From Bacteroidota bacterium (lineage in GTDB: Bacteria; Bacteroidota; Bacteroidia; Bacteroidales; NBLH01), in the NCBI GenBank assembly GCA_025361565.1, contig JANYKN010000159.1, positions 25,549 to 89,548 on the forward strand: 64,000 bases of DNA, read 5' to 3'. The notes beneath the pieces were generated by a model. That model saw nothing but the letters and a program-made list of their open reading frames with translations. It was not told the DNA's origin and made no database searches. This document shows positions 27,127-35,417 of the stretch, piece after piece; the first letter of the stretch is position 1, and each line of letters begins with the position of its first letter. The translations under genes were made by a program, and so were the position numbers.

Positions 27127-28082
27127 TTAATTTTTCATAAGCACAATCTCCTTGCTATCACTATTGGCTATCTTTGAAATCCCAACCGCTATATTCCTTA
27201 CAATAATTGCGGTATTTTCGATGTCAAGGTTTTTAATTTCATCATTAACCTTGTGGTAGTATTTGTAATTTGAAAAATCGAAGGTACAAAAAGTATGTGC
27301 TGGAATATTCAGTTTTTCATACAAAGGATAATTATCCGAAAGGCGGAACAATCCATAAAGCTGATCCTGCTCGAAATTGGTAATAGTATCATTTCCAATA
27401 TATTGATTTAAGATTTTAGCCATATTCGATTTTTCGAAACCGCTCAGGTATACCTTTCCAGGTTTATCGGTGAGTACACTTCCAATCATGTCAATGTTCA
27501 CATTACAATAAAATTCCGAAGCCTTGCGCTCACTTTCTCCGCAAAATGCTCAGATCCGGTCAATCCAATTTCTTCGCCCGAAAACAAAGCAACAATAACA
27601 CTTCGTCTATTTGATTTATTGTATCTCAGTAATTTAGCTATATTGAGTACAGCACTCACCCCGGTTGCATTGTCGTTGGCACCGTTGAAAACACTATCTT
27701 TTATATTCGACGATTTACCCAGGTGATCGTAATGTGCACTCAAAATAATATATTCGTGTTTTAAAATGGAGTCTTTGCCTTCGATGAGTCCAACTACATT
27801 GTAACCGGTTCTTGCACCAACTTCAAAGCTGTCGCGGTATTGCTTAAAATAAGGTTTAATTTTATTGTTTCTGAAAAAGTTTTCGATATAAATGGCAGCT
27901 TTTTCATTTCCGGTGCTTCCAAAACCTCGGCCTTCCATGTAATCAGAAGCTAAAGTGTCTATTATTTGTGCAACAGCCAGATTGGAGATAAAATTTGGAT
28001 TTTCTTTTTCTTTAACTTGCTTGCTTAAAGGTTTACACGAAAAAAGTAAAGAAATGACGAGAATGGAAAGTAGAGTTTTCAT
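27127..28082 (-). pseudogene. M28 family metallopeptidase gene split by a frameshift
   Basis: The first frame (ATG at 28082) gives a lipoprotein signal (LLSILVISLLFSCKP), then YMEGRGFGSTGNEKAA, the zinc motif SAHYDHLG, NGANDNATGVSAVL and FSGEEIGLTGSEHFAEK, and stops at 27498. The second frame continues with KASEFYCNVNIDMIGS and the last zinc histidine in NYKYYHKVNDEIKNLD. Together they form one peptidase of about 317 residues with all expected metal ligands; the shift lies near 27515-27545. It is either a recent pseudogene or a sequence error. A second, intact M28 gene lies at 56571. Confidence 0.85.
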
Positions 28083-28170
28083 TGAAAACAGGATTCGTTA
28101 ATGAACAAAAATACGAACTGTTTTGGTATTAAATGAAAATAAATTCGACATAAGGAAAATACCTGAATTA

Positions 28171-28503
28171 TCAATCCAATTCCTGAAATTCCTCTTTTCC
28201 TTCCACACGTTCGAGTTCGGTTCCTGCTTTGCGTTTTAAATAAGGAATAATCGCCGGATCGTGGTTTGCAATGGTGTTTACGCCAAAAATTTTACTGTTG
28301 TCCGGATCGTCTGCGTATTCCTGGGTTTCCGTGCCTGAAAGAAAGCGCCATCCGCTGTCTTCATCATCTAAAGCTTCCTCGCGGTACATAAAACCAACTT
28401 TGAGGCCTTCTTTGGTAATTTTATTTGAACAAATACTATATCCCATGTCAAATACCAAATCTTTAATATCGTTCTCGTTGAAAATGAATTCGTTGTAAAC
28501 CAT
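28171..28503 (-). CDS. DUF2185 (Imm33-like) protein
   Basis: 110 residues. The family pattern is clear: CSNKITKEGLKVGFMYREE, DSGWRFLSGTETQEYADDP, and GVNTIANHDPAIIPYLKRK, ending in an acidic tail. DUF2185 proteins are often described as immunity-like, but many stand alone as here, with no toxin gene nearby. The gene lies 89 bases upstream of the broken M28 peptidase on the same strand. Cytoplasmic; its function is not known. Confidence 0.82.
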   Translation of the reverse strand: MVYNEFIFNENDIKDLVFDMGYSICSNKITKEGLKVGFMYREEALDDEDSGWRFLSGTETQEYADDPDNSKIFGVNTIANHDPAIIPYLKRKAGTELERVEGKEEFQELD

Positions 28504-28599
28504 TTGTTAAGTCTTTCAGGATTTTAAAAACAGGCCGCAAATATATAGATATTTTGTAATTATAATCCTGATTTTTTTAGAAAGTGATACCTTTTTTGC

Positions 28600-30666
28600 C
28601 TAAAATGCCTCAAAATCATCATCCGTTTTCGAATCGAGGTTTAAGTTGAAACCTTTTAAATCTGTTTTTATTATTTGTTTGCTGATGCTTTTATCCACGA
28701 TTTCTTTTTTTTCTGGATTGTTATTTTTAAAAAAAGTGACATTTTTTTCAATGGATTCAAAATTATGTCCAACCGAGAAAAATGCAATAGCTTCTTTTAA
28801 AGCTTCCGCTTGCCCAACCAATTCTTCGCTGCTCGAAGCCAATTCTTCTGAAGTTGCAGAATTTTGGTTCGTTACCGTATTAAGTAGTTGAATAGCTTGA
28901 CTGATTTCTTTTACTGCACTATTTTGCTCCAAACTGGAAGTGGCTATTTCTTGTACAATTTGCGAAGTTTTTTGGACAAAAGGAACTAGAGATAATAATG
29001 TTTTTCCTGAGATTTCTGATAAACTTAAACTTTCCTCCGACAACTTAACAATTTCAGCGGCTGCCATTTGGCTGCTTTCTGCTAAATTGCGCACTTCGGC
29101 AGCCACAATTCCAAACCCTTTTCCAAATGTACCTGCTCGTGCTGCTTCAATAGCGGCGTTAATTGCCAAAATATTGGTTTTTTGTGCTATTTCAGTAATG
29201 ATGGATGTTTTTTCTGTAATTTTTTTCATCGCCTCAATGGTGGAATAGGCAGCTTTTTGACTTTCAATGATTCCTATCTCGGCTTTTTTGGCGTTTTGTT
29301 GTGCATGCTCTGCGTTTTCAGTATTTTGGTTGATTGATAAAAAAACCATTTCTATCGATGATGTAACTTCTTCTGTGGCAGCTGCCTGCTTGTTGGCTCC
29401 CTCCGAAATGGTTTGTGCACCTGTAGAAACCTGTATACTGCCTGAAGCTATTTGGGCGGCTCCATTATGTATACCGGTAACAATTTCGAGCAATTTGTTT
29501 ATCATGACTTGAAAAGTACCCGCCAGTATACCAATTTCATCATTTTGTGTAGTCTGAATATTTACTTTTAAATCTCCTTTTGCTAATTTCTTAGTTGCTT
29601 CGGTGAGGATTGAAAGGAGTTTGATCAACCTGGTTATAAACAGGAAAATAATAAGTACACTTAAAATAATAAGAAAGATACCCATAATTACTTGTACAAA
29701 GAGATGTGAATTCGCTTCAACTTTGTAAGGTATGGCAAGATTAATCAGCCAGTTTTTATCATAATTTGAAAAATGAATAGGAGTGGATAGATAAAGTGTG
29801 TCATTTTCTATTCTAAAATCATGGGTTTCATTGTTAATTTCGCCCATTATAATTTTAGATTGTTCTGGATAAATATCTTTTATGTTTTTAAGGATAAGCG
29901 TATCGCTCACCGTATTGGCTGCAAAAAGTCCATCTTCTGATATCACATTAACTTCGCCCAATCCTTTAAAAAGTTTATCTTTAATATTGAGTGCTTCTTG
30001 TTGCAAAAAATCACCCTGATAATCAAAATCCAAAACCCCTTCAAATTCATTGTTTTGTATAATTGGGGTTGATAAAGTGAGCATGAGAATATCTTTACCG
30101 TTAAATTTATATATGTTAACTGCCACATAGGGTTTTTGGGTAGATTTTGGAATCGACCACCAATCTGCACCATTGGCTTTCAGCTCTTCTTCAAAATTCA
30201 CATTTTCTGTATAATAAGTTATTGCACCATTTTCGCGGTACCAATAGATATTAAACCTTCCATCATCGTAATAGCCAGGCTTATTTTTATAAAGATCATC
30301 TAATTGGTCAAACTTGCCTGGTTCATAGGTTAAGGTGATACCCTGGAAATTTTTATTTTTTGTTAGTTCATTTTTTAAAAATTGGGTCATTGCATCACGC
30401 GAATTGCAAGGTAACTGTTTAAGCATCAAAGTATAATCTATATCATCTTGAATCTTGAACATGGTTTCGTCAACTTTTCTACTAATTGACAATGCAGATC
30501 TTTCTGCCATTAAACGGATTCTGGTTTTTGTCGAAGATAATGCTTCATTTCTGCTGATTATCACAAAATATATGGTTAATATTACTACGGTTAAAAAAAC
30601 GGTAAAACCAGCAGCTAATCCTAGTTTTGCTTTTAATGATAAAGAATTTTGACGACTATTTTCCAT
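28600..30666 (-). CDS. methyl-accepting chemotaxis protein with Cache sensor, copy 1
   Basis: 688 residues. Membrane helix near residues 13-33, a periplasmic double-Cache sensor (GRFNIYWYRENGAITYY and WWSIPKSTQKPYVAVNIY), a second helix near 322-345, a HAMP domain (ATKKLAKGDLKVNIQTTQND), then a long coiled-coil signalling domain with the conserved hairpin tip region IAQKTNILAINAAIEAARAG and GFGIVAAEVRNLAESS. The C-terminus ends DDDFEAF, whose F-x-x-F matches the aromatic pattern of CheR-tethering tails. It lies 210 bases downstream of copy 2 on the same strand. No che genes are in the window. Confidence 0.92.
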   Translation of the reverse strand: MENSRQNSLSLKAKLGLAAGFTVFLTVVILTIYFVIISRNEALSSTKTRIRLMAERSALSISRKVDETMFKIQDDIDYTLMLKQLPCNSRDAMTQFLKNELTKNKNFQGITLTYEPGKFDQLDDLYKNKPGYYDDGRFNIYWYRENGAITYYTENVNFEEELKANGADWWSIPKSTQKPYVAVNIYKFNGKDILMLTLSTPIIQNNEFEGVLDFDYQGDFLQQEALNIKDKLFKGLGEVNVISEDGLFAANTVSDTLILKNIKDIYPEQSKIIMGEINNETHDFRIENDTLYLSTPIHFSNYDKNWLINLAIPYKVEANSHLFVQVIMGIFLIILSVLIIFLFITRLIKLLSILTEATKKLAKGDLKVNIQTTQNDEIGILAGTFQVMINKLLEIVTGIHNGAAQIASGSIQVSTGAQTISEGANKQAAATEEVTSSIEMVFLSINQNTENAEHAQQNAKKAEIGIIESQKAAYSTIEAMKKITEKTSIITEIAQKTNILAINAAIEAARAGTFGKGFGIVAAEVRNLAESSQMAAAEIVKLSEESLSLSEISGKTLLSLVPFVQKTSQIVQEIATSSLEQNSAVKEISQAIQLLNTVTNQNSATSEELASSSEELVGQAEALKEAIAFFSVGHNFESIEKNVTFFKNNNPEKKEIVDKSISKQIIKTDLKGFNLNLDSKTDDDFEAF

Positions 30667-30876
30667 GAACCGTGTTTATAATATACAAGTAGAAATGAAA
30701 TGAAACTATTATCCAAATATGACAAAAAAGAAACTAATATATCAAAAAAGAATTGAAATATTAAAGATGTAATGATATCACTTTATATCAAGATATAGAA
30801 ACCGAATATATAAACTTTTATGGGTAGAAAGTTTACGCTGTTTTAGATAAAATATTTAATTTGAAGCCGTGCCCGT

Positions 30877-32964
30877 TCAAAACGCCTCAAATTCATCTTC
30901 CATTTTTGAATCCAAATTTAAGTTAAAACCCTGAATGTTAGATTTAATGGATGGTTTATTCGAATCATCTTTCAAAATAGTTTTTTGTTTGGAAATTTCG
31001 TTTTTCAAATAGTTGTCGTTTTTTTCAACAGTTTCGATAGAAAATACAGAAGTGTTTCCAACAGAGAAAAATGCGATTGCTTCTTTTAAAGCTTCGGCCT
31101 GGGCTACAAGTTCTTCACTGCTCGAAGCCAATTCTTCAGAAGTAGCTGAATTTTGGAGGGTTACTGTATTTAGTTGATGCACAGCCATGCTAATTTGTTT
31201 TACACCGGAATTTTGTTCCATGCTGGCAGATGCAATTTCTTCTACAATTTGTGATGTTTTTTGAACATCAGGAACTAGAGATAATAATATTTTCCCTGAG
31301 ATTTCTGATAAACTTAAACTTTCCTCCGATAGCTGCACAATTTCTGAAGCTGCAAGTTGACTGCTTTCTGCCAAATTTCTGACTTCAGCCGCTACTATTC
31401 CAAATCCTTTTCCGAATGAACCGGCGCGGGCAGCTTCAATGGCTGCATTAATGGCCAAAATATTTGTTTTTTGTGCTATTTCTGTGATGATTGAAGTTTT
31501 TTCGGCTATTTTTTTCATCGCTTCAATGGCAGTATTTGCCGCTTTTTGACTTTCTATGATACCCAATTCGGCTTTTTTTGCAATTTGCTGAGCTTGTCCG
31601 GCATTTTCTGTGTTTTGGTTGATTGAGGTAAATACTTGCTCAATAGAAGCTGTAACTTGCTCAGTTGCGGCAGCCTGTTCACTTGCGCCTTGCGAAATGC
31701 TTTGAGCGCTTGAAGAAACCTGTAAACTGCCCGATGCTATTTGTGCGGCTCCCTGATGTATGCCTGTCACAATTTCGCGCAATTTGCTAATCATAATTTG
31801 AAATGCACCGGCAAGTATACCAATTTCATCATTTTGGCTGGTTTGGATATTTACCTGCAAATCTCCTGTTGCCAGAATTTTTGTTGCATCTGTTAGGTTT
31901 GATAATGGTTTAATCAACCTGGTTATAAAAAATACGATTAAAACCACACTTATAAAAATGAGCATAATGCCTACAAACGTTTGAATAAAAAGTTGAGCAT
32001 TCACTTCGCTCATAATTGCACGATAAGGAATGGCGATGTTGATAGCCCAGGGATTATCGTATTTTGCGAACTGTATTGGCGTTGATAAATATAGTGTATC
32101 GTTTTCTGTGCGGAAATTATCTTTTTCAGCATTGGTATTATCAGACATTTTTTTAGATTGACCTGAACTGATTTCTTTAATATTTTTATTGATAAGTGTA
32201 TCATTTAGCGTATTAGCAGCAAAAATTCCATTATCCGAAACAACTGTAACTTCACTTTGTCCTTCGAATAATTCTTTTTTAATACTTTGTGCTTCTTGTT
32301 GCATAAAATCGCTCTGATAATCAAAACATACCACTCCAAGAAATTTACTGTCCTCAATAATTGGCAGCGACAATGAAAGCATAAGGATATTTTTTCCTCC
32401 CACAGTATATATTGTCATTGCGATATATGTTTTTTTTGTATCCCTAGGAATCTCCCACCACTCGCCACCTGCACTTTTCAATTCTTCTTCAAAGTTCACT
32501 ATATCTGTATAATAAGTAATCTGATTGTTATTGCGATACCAGTACACATTTAATCTACCATCGGTGTAATAACCTGGTTTTCCGGCGTACAAAGTATCAA
32601 GTTTATCGAACAAACCGTGCCCATATGTCATTGTTATACCTTGAAAAGCGGAATTGTTGATCAGTTCCTTTTTTAAAAATTGTGTTAATATTTCGCGTTT
32701 GTTTCCCGGAATTTGCCGGATCATCAAGCTATAATCTGCATGCAGCTGCATTTTGAGCAATGTTTCATCCACTTTTTTAGCTATGGTCAAAGCTGAGTTT
32801 TTTGCCATTAATTCAATTTGTTTTTTAGTAGATTTAATAGCATTATTTCTACTATTTATAACAAAATAAGTTGTTAAAATGGCAACAGTTAAAGAAACAA
32901 TAATTGCGGTAACCAATCCCAACTTTGTTTTTAACGAAACAGAATTAATTAGTTTATTTTCCAT
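30877..32964 (-). CDS. methyl-accepting chemotaxis protein with Cache sensor, copy 2
   Basis: 695 residues, paralogous over the full length to the neighbouring receptor. Same order: helix near 15-35, double-Cache sensor (GRLNVYWYRNNNQITYY and WWEIPRDTKKTYIAMTIY), second helix near 330-352, HAMP (ATKILATGDLQVNIQTSQND), signalling domain with IAQKTNILAINAAIEAARAG, and the tail GFNLNLDSKMEDEFEAF. The cytoplasmic halves are much more alike than the sensors, as expected when two receptors recognise different ligands. It probably senses small molecules for taxis or a related response such as gliding or gene control. Confidence 0.92.
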   Translation of the reverse strand: MENKLINSVSLKTKLGLVTAIIVSLTVAILTTYFVINSRNNAIKSTKKQIELMAKNSALTIAKKVDETLLKMQLHADYSLMIRQIPGNKREILTQFLKKELINNSAFQGITMTYGHGLFDKLDTLYAGKPGYYTDGRLNVYWYRNNNQITYYTDIVNFEEELKSAGGEWWEIPRDTKKTYIAMTIYTVGGKNILMLSLSLPIIEDSKFLGVVCFDYQSDFMQQEAQSIKKELFEGQSEVTVVSDNGIFAANTLNDTLINKNIKEISSGQSKKMSDNTNAEKDNFRTENDTLYLSTPIQFAKYDNPWAINIAIPYRAIMSEVNAQLFIQTFVGIMLIFISVVLIVFFITRLIKPLSNLTDATKILATGDLQVNIQTSQNDEIGILAGAFQIMISKLREIVTGIHQGAAQIASGSLQVSSSAQSISQGASEQAAATEQVTASIEQVFTSINQNTENAGQAQQIAKKAELGIIESQKAANTAIEAMKKIAEKTSIITEIAQKTNILAINAAIEAARAGSFGKGFGIVAAEVRNLAESSQLAASEIVQLSEESLSLSEISGKILLSLVPDVQKTSQIVEEIASASMEQNSGVKQISMAVHQLNTVTLQNSATSEELASSSEELVAQAEALKEAIAFFSVGNTSVFSIETVEKNDNYLKNEISKQKTILKDDSNKPSIKSNIQGFNLNLDSKMEDEFEAF

Positions 32965-33424
32965 AATTCATAAATTTAATCGAAACAATTATCATGGATA
33001 TTAATCACTTGAATGATTATTATCTGGAAATTTTGATATTTCAATTGGAAGACAATCTTTAAATAAAGATGCTGAATTTTGCTAAAATACTAAAATTAAG
33101 GACTAAAAGGAAGAACCAAATTGATTAATTTGTGAATTTTGTGCTCTATTTGGCGTTTTGCAATTATTATTTAGTTTGGTGCGGAAAATTACTTCTTCAA
33201 ATTAATACATGTGGTTTTCAAATTGAAGCTTATTTAAAAAAGAGGCATCAAGGAGAGGGATTACTATGGAAAATGTTTTAGGAAAACTAAATTTTAATTG
33301 TATTTCATTACCATTCGGTTCTTATTATAAAAGATTAAAGTAAAAGCCATTAGATAATCGTCTACTGTTTTGAACAATATTTTAATGCATTTGTTATTGA
33401 ATCAATTAAATAAAATAGTTTAAA
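32965..33424. other. intergenic region with no recognised feature
   Basis: 460 AT-rich bases between divergent genes (chemoreceptor to the left, MBL-fold hydrolase to the right). No gene, repeat or terminator was recognised; promoters for both sides must lie here. Confidence 0.4.
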
Positions 33425-34567
33425 ATGATACTACAAATTATATCCGGAGTTTTATTGTTATTTGCAATAGCAGTAATTGTTTTTATTAAAGTAGCTCCAC
33501 AGTTTGGTGCCAGATCCAAAAATGGCAGGCTGGATCGAATCATAAATTCGCCCAATTTCAAAGAGGGAAAATTTCAAAATATAGTTCCAACTCCAATGAG
33601 TGGCGAAAATACATCGATGTGGAAAAATGGACTTAAATTCATGAAAAAAGGAAACGAACGGCAACCAAATTCAGTGATTGAAACCATTAAATTCGATAAA
33701 GAGGCGTTCATCAAAAAAACAGAAGGCTTATCTGTTGCCTGGTTTGGGCATTCAAGTTTAATTTTGAATGTAAATGGAAATATTATAATTACGGATCCTG
33801 TTTTTAGCCAAACTGCTTCGCCGGTTTCTTTTATGGGTGTAAAAAGGTTTAATTACAGTAATCAGTTCGAAGTAGAGGATTTGCCTGAAATCGATGTGGT
33901 TCTCATTTCTCACGACCATTATGATCATTTGGATTATCCTACTATTCTAAAACTTAAAAGCAAAGTAAAAAAGTTTTATGTCCCGCTTGGTGTTGCAGCG
34001 CACCTAATCCGCTGGGGCATTGACGAAGAAAAAATAGTGGAACTTAATTGGTGGGATACAAGCGAATTAAATAATTCCATTCAATTTATAGCCACGCCTG
34101 GACGCCATTTTTCGGGTCGTAAGGGCGTTGACAAAGATTCTACATTATGGTGTTCATGGGTAATTAAGTCAGATAATTTAAGTACTTTTTATTGTGGCGA
34201 TTCCGGTTATGGCGATCATTTTAAACAAATTGGCGAAAAATTCGGACCATTTGATCTAACCCTGATGGAATGCGGACAATACAACGAAGGTTGGCCTTAT
34301 ATCCATATGATGCCGGAACAATCAGTTCAGGCCCATGTTGATTTAAAAGGCAAAATAATGATTCCAATCCATTGGGGCAAATTTAACCTAAGCCTGCATA
34401 AATGGACAGAGCCAATTGAAAGAGCAAAAAAAGAGGCTGAAAAATTATCAGTTGAATTATTGAGCCCGATACCAGGGGCAATTGTAGAAATTAAAACCGA
34501 CTCAGGTAATATATCCGATTTGAAAAATGAAAAGGAAGAAATGAGTGAAGTAGTAGAAATGAAATAG
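33425..34567 (+). CDS. MBL-fold metal-dependent hydrolase, UlaG/NAPE-PLD-like
   Basis: 380 residues. An N-terminal hydrophobic segment (ISGVLLLFAIAVIVFIKVA) anchors it. The metallo-beta-lactamase fold is shown by WFGHSSLILNVNGNIIITDP, the metal motif ISHDHYDHLDY (HxHxDH, about residues 161-171), ATPGRHFSGRKG, YCGDSGYG and PIHWGKFNLS. This order matches the L-ascorbate-lactonase/NAPE-phospholipase D-like branch. The substrate cannot be read; bacterial members include lactonases and phosphodiesterases. It ends 11 bases before a repeat element. Confidence 0.85.
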   Translation: MILQIISGVLLLFAIAVIVFIKVAPQFGARSKNGRLDRIINSPNFKEGKFQNIVPTPMSGENTSMWKNGLKFMKKGNERQPNSVIETIKFDKEAFIKKTEGLSVAWFGHSSLILNVNGNIIITDPVFSQTASPVSFMGVKRFNYSNQFEVEDLPEIDVVLISHDHYDHLDYPTILKLKSKVKKFYVPLGVAAHLIRWGIDEEKIVELNWWDTSELNNSIQFIATPGRHFSGRKGVDKDSTLWCSWVIKSDNLSTFYCGDSGYGDHFKQIGEKFGPFDLTLMECGQYNEGWPYIHMMPEQSVQAHVDLKGKIMIPIHWGKFNLSLHKWTEPIERAKKEAEKLSVELLSPIPGAIVEIKTDSGNISDLKNEKEEMSEVVEMK

Positions 34568-34578
34568 TTAATAAACTT

Positions 34579-34727
34579 AAGAGGCTGTCTAAAAAGTCCT
34601 GAAAGTGATTGACATTGAGCTTGTCGAAATGCAATGTGCTGAGTTTGTCGAAGCATATAAGTTATTGATTATCAATAATCGTTTCGACAGGCTCAACGTC
34701 CTGTAAACACTTTTTAGACAGCCTCTT
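34579..34727. mobile_element. 149-bp MITE-like element with perfect 19-bp terminal inverted repeats
   Basis: AAGAGGCTGTCTAAAAAGT at 34579-34597 is exactly the reverse complement of 34709-34727. Inside, a second inverted pair (34611-34630 with 34681-34700, 17 of 20 matching) and a third related segment near 34639-34654 contain the TTGAGCTTGTCGAAA-type sequence. There is no coding capacity. The terminal repeats look like those of a transposon, so this is probably a non-autonomous element; it also forms a long hairpin between two convergent genes and may serve as their terminator. Confidence 0.75.
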
Positions 34728-34737
34728 TTATATCAAA

Positions 34738-35238
34738 CTAGAATTTATAAGTAATTCCGAATTTTCCGCCCGAAGATGCTGATCCTCCACCAAGCTCTAG
34801 GTTAAGGCCAAATTTATTATTGAAAAAATACCTTCCTCCAATTTGTGCGCCTAAACCAAAACCATTGGAATAGTTTCCTGGATATCCATCTGGTGATGTC
34901 CAAAAGTTAAAACCAATATTTAAACCAGCATAAAAATCCCAATTGGTCGGAATTTGAAGAAGAGAATTAAAATGATAATTACAGTTACCTAAAATTCCAA
35001 GTACAGTATGATTATAGGTAGCGCCAGAGTATCTTTCGTGATATGAATGAAAATTCAATTCACCACCAATTGTAATATCTTTATGCACACCGTAATCAAT
35101 TCCTACATAAACAGGAACTCCCCAGCTTGAAAAACCCAAACCTGCATTTAGTTGAGATTTTCCTTTTGGCAATGGGTTTTGAGCCGAAGCCAACAAAACA
35201 AAAAACAATAATCCAATTGATAATACTATTTTTTTCAT
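34738..35238 (-). CDS. outer-membrane beta-barrel protein
   Basis: 166 residues with a signal peptide (IVLSIGLLFFVLLASAQN) and a Gly- and aromatic-rich body of alternating strands: LNAGLGFSSWGVPVYVGID, DFYAGLNIGFNF, GLGAQIGGRYFFNNKFGLN and a last strand FGITYKF ending in Phe, the usual outer-membrane insertion signal. It resembles small 8-stranded porin-like barrels with no assigned transport role. Its stop lies 10 bases from the MITE-like element. Confidence 0.85.
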   Translation of the reverse strand: MKKIVLSIGLLFFVLLASAQNPLPKGKSQLNAGLGFSSWGVPVYVGIDYGVHKDITIGGELNFHSYHERYSGATYNHTVLGILGNCNYHFNSLLQIPTNWDFYAGLNIGFNFWTSPDGYPGNYSNGFGLGAQIGGRYFFNNKFGLNLELGGGSASSGGKFGITYKF

Positions 35239-35417
35239 TATAATTAAACATTAAATTGTCCTACTCTTAAGGCTTTTCGGATTACTCCCCGGTTTTTAAA
35301 AGTTACTGGAAACTCATTTTTAATCGTTACAAAATCAAGTTGATTTTCTATTTCTGAAAAATTAAAAAACGATCAATTTCATGATAAAGTATACAATGCA
35401 AAAGTAAGAAAAAGAAA

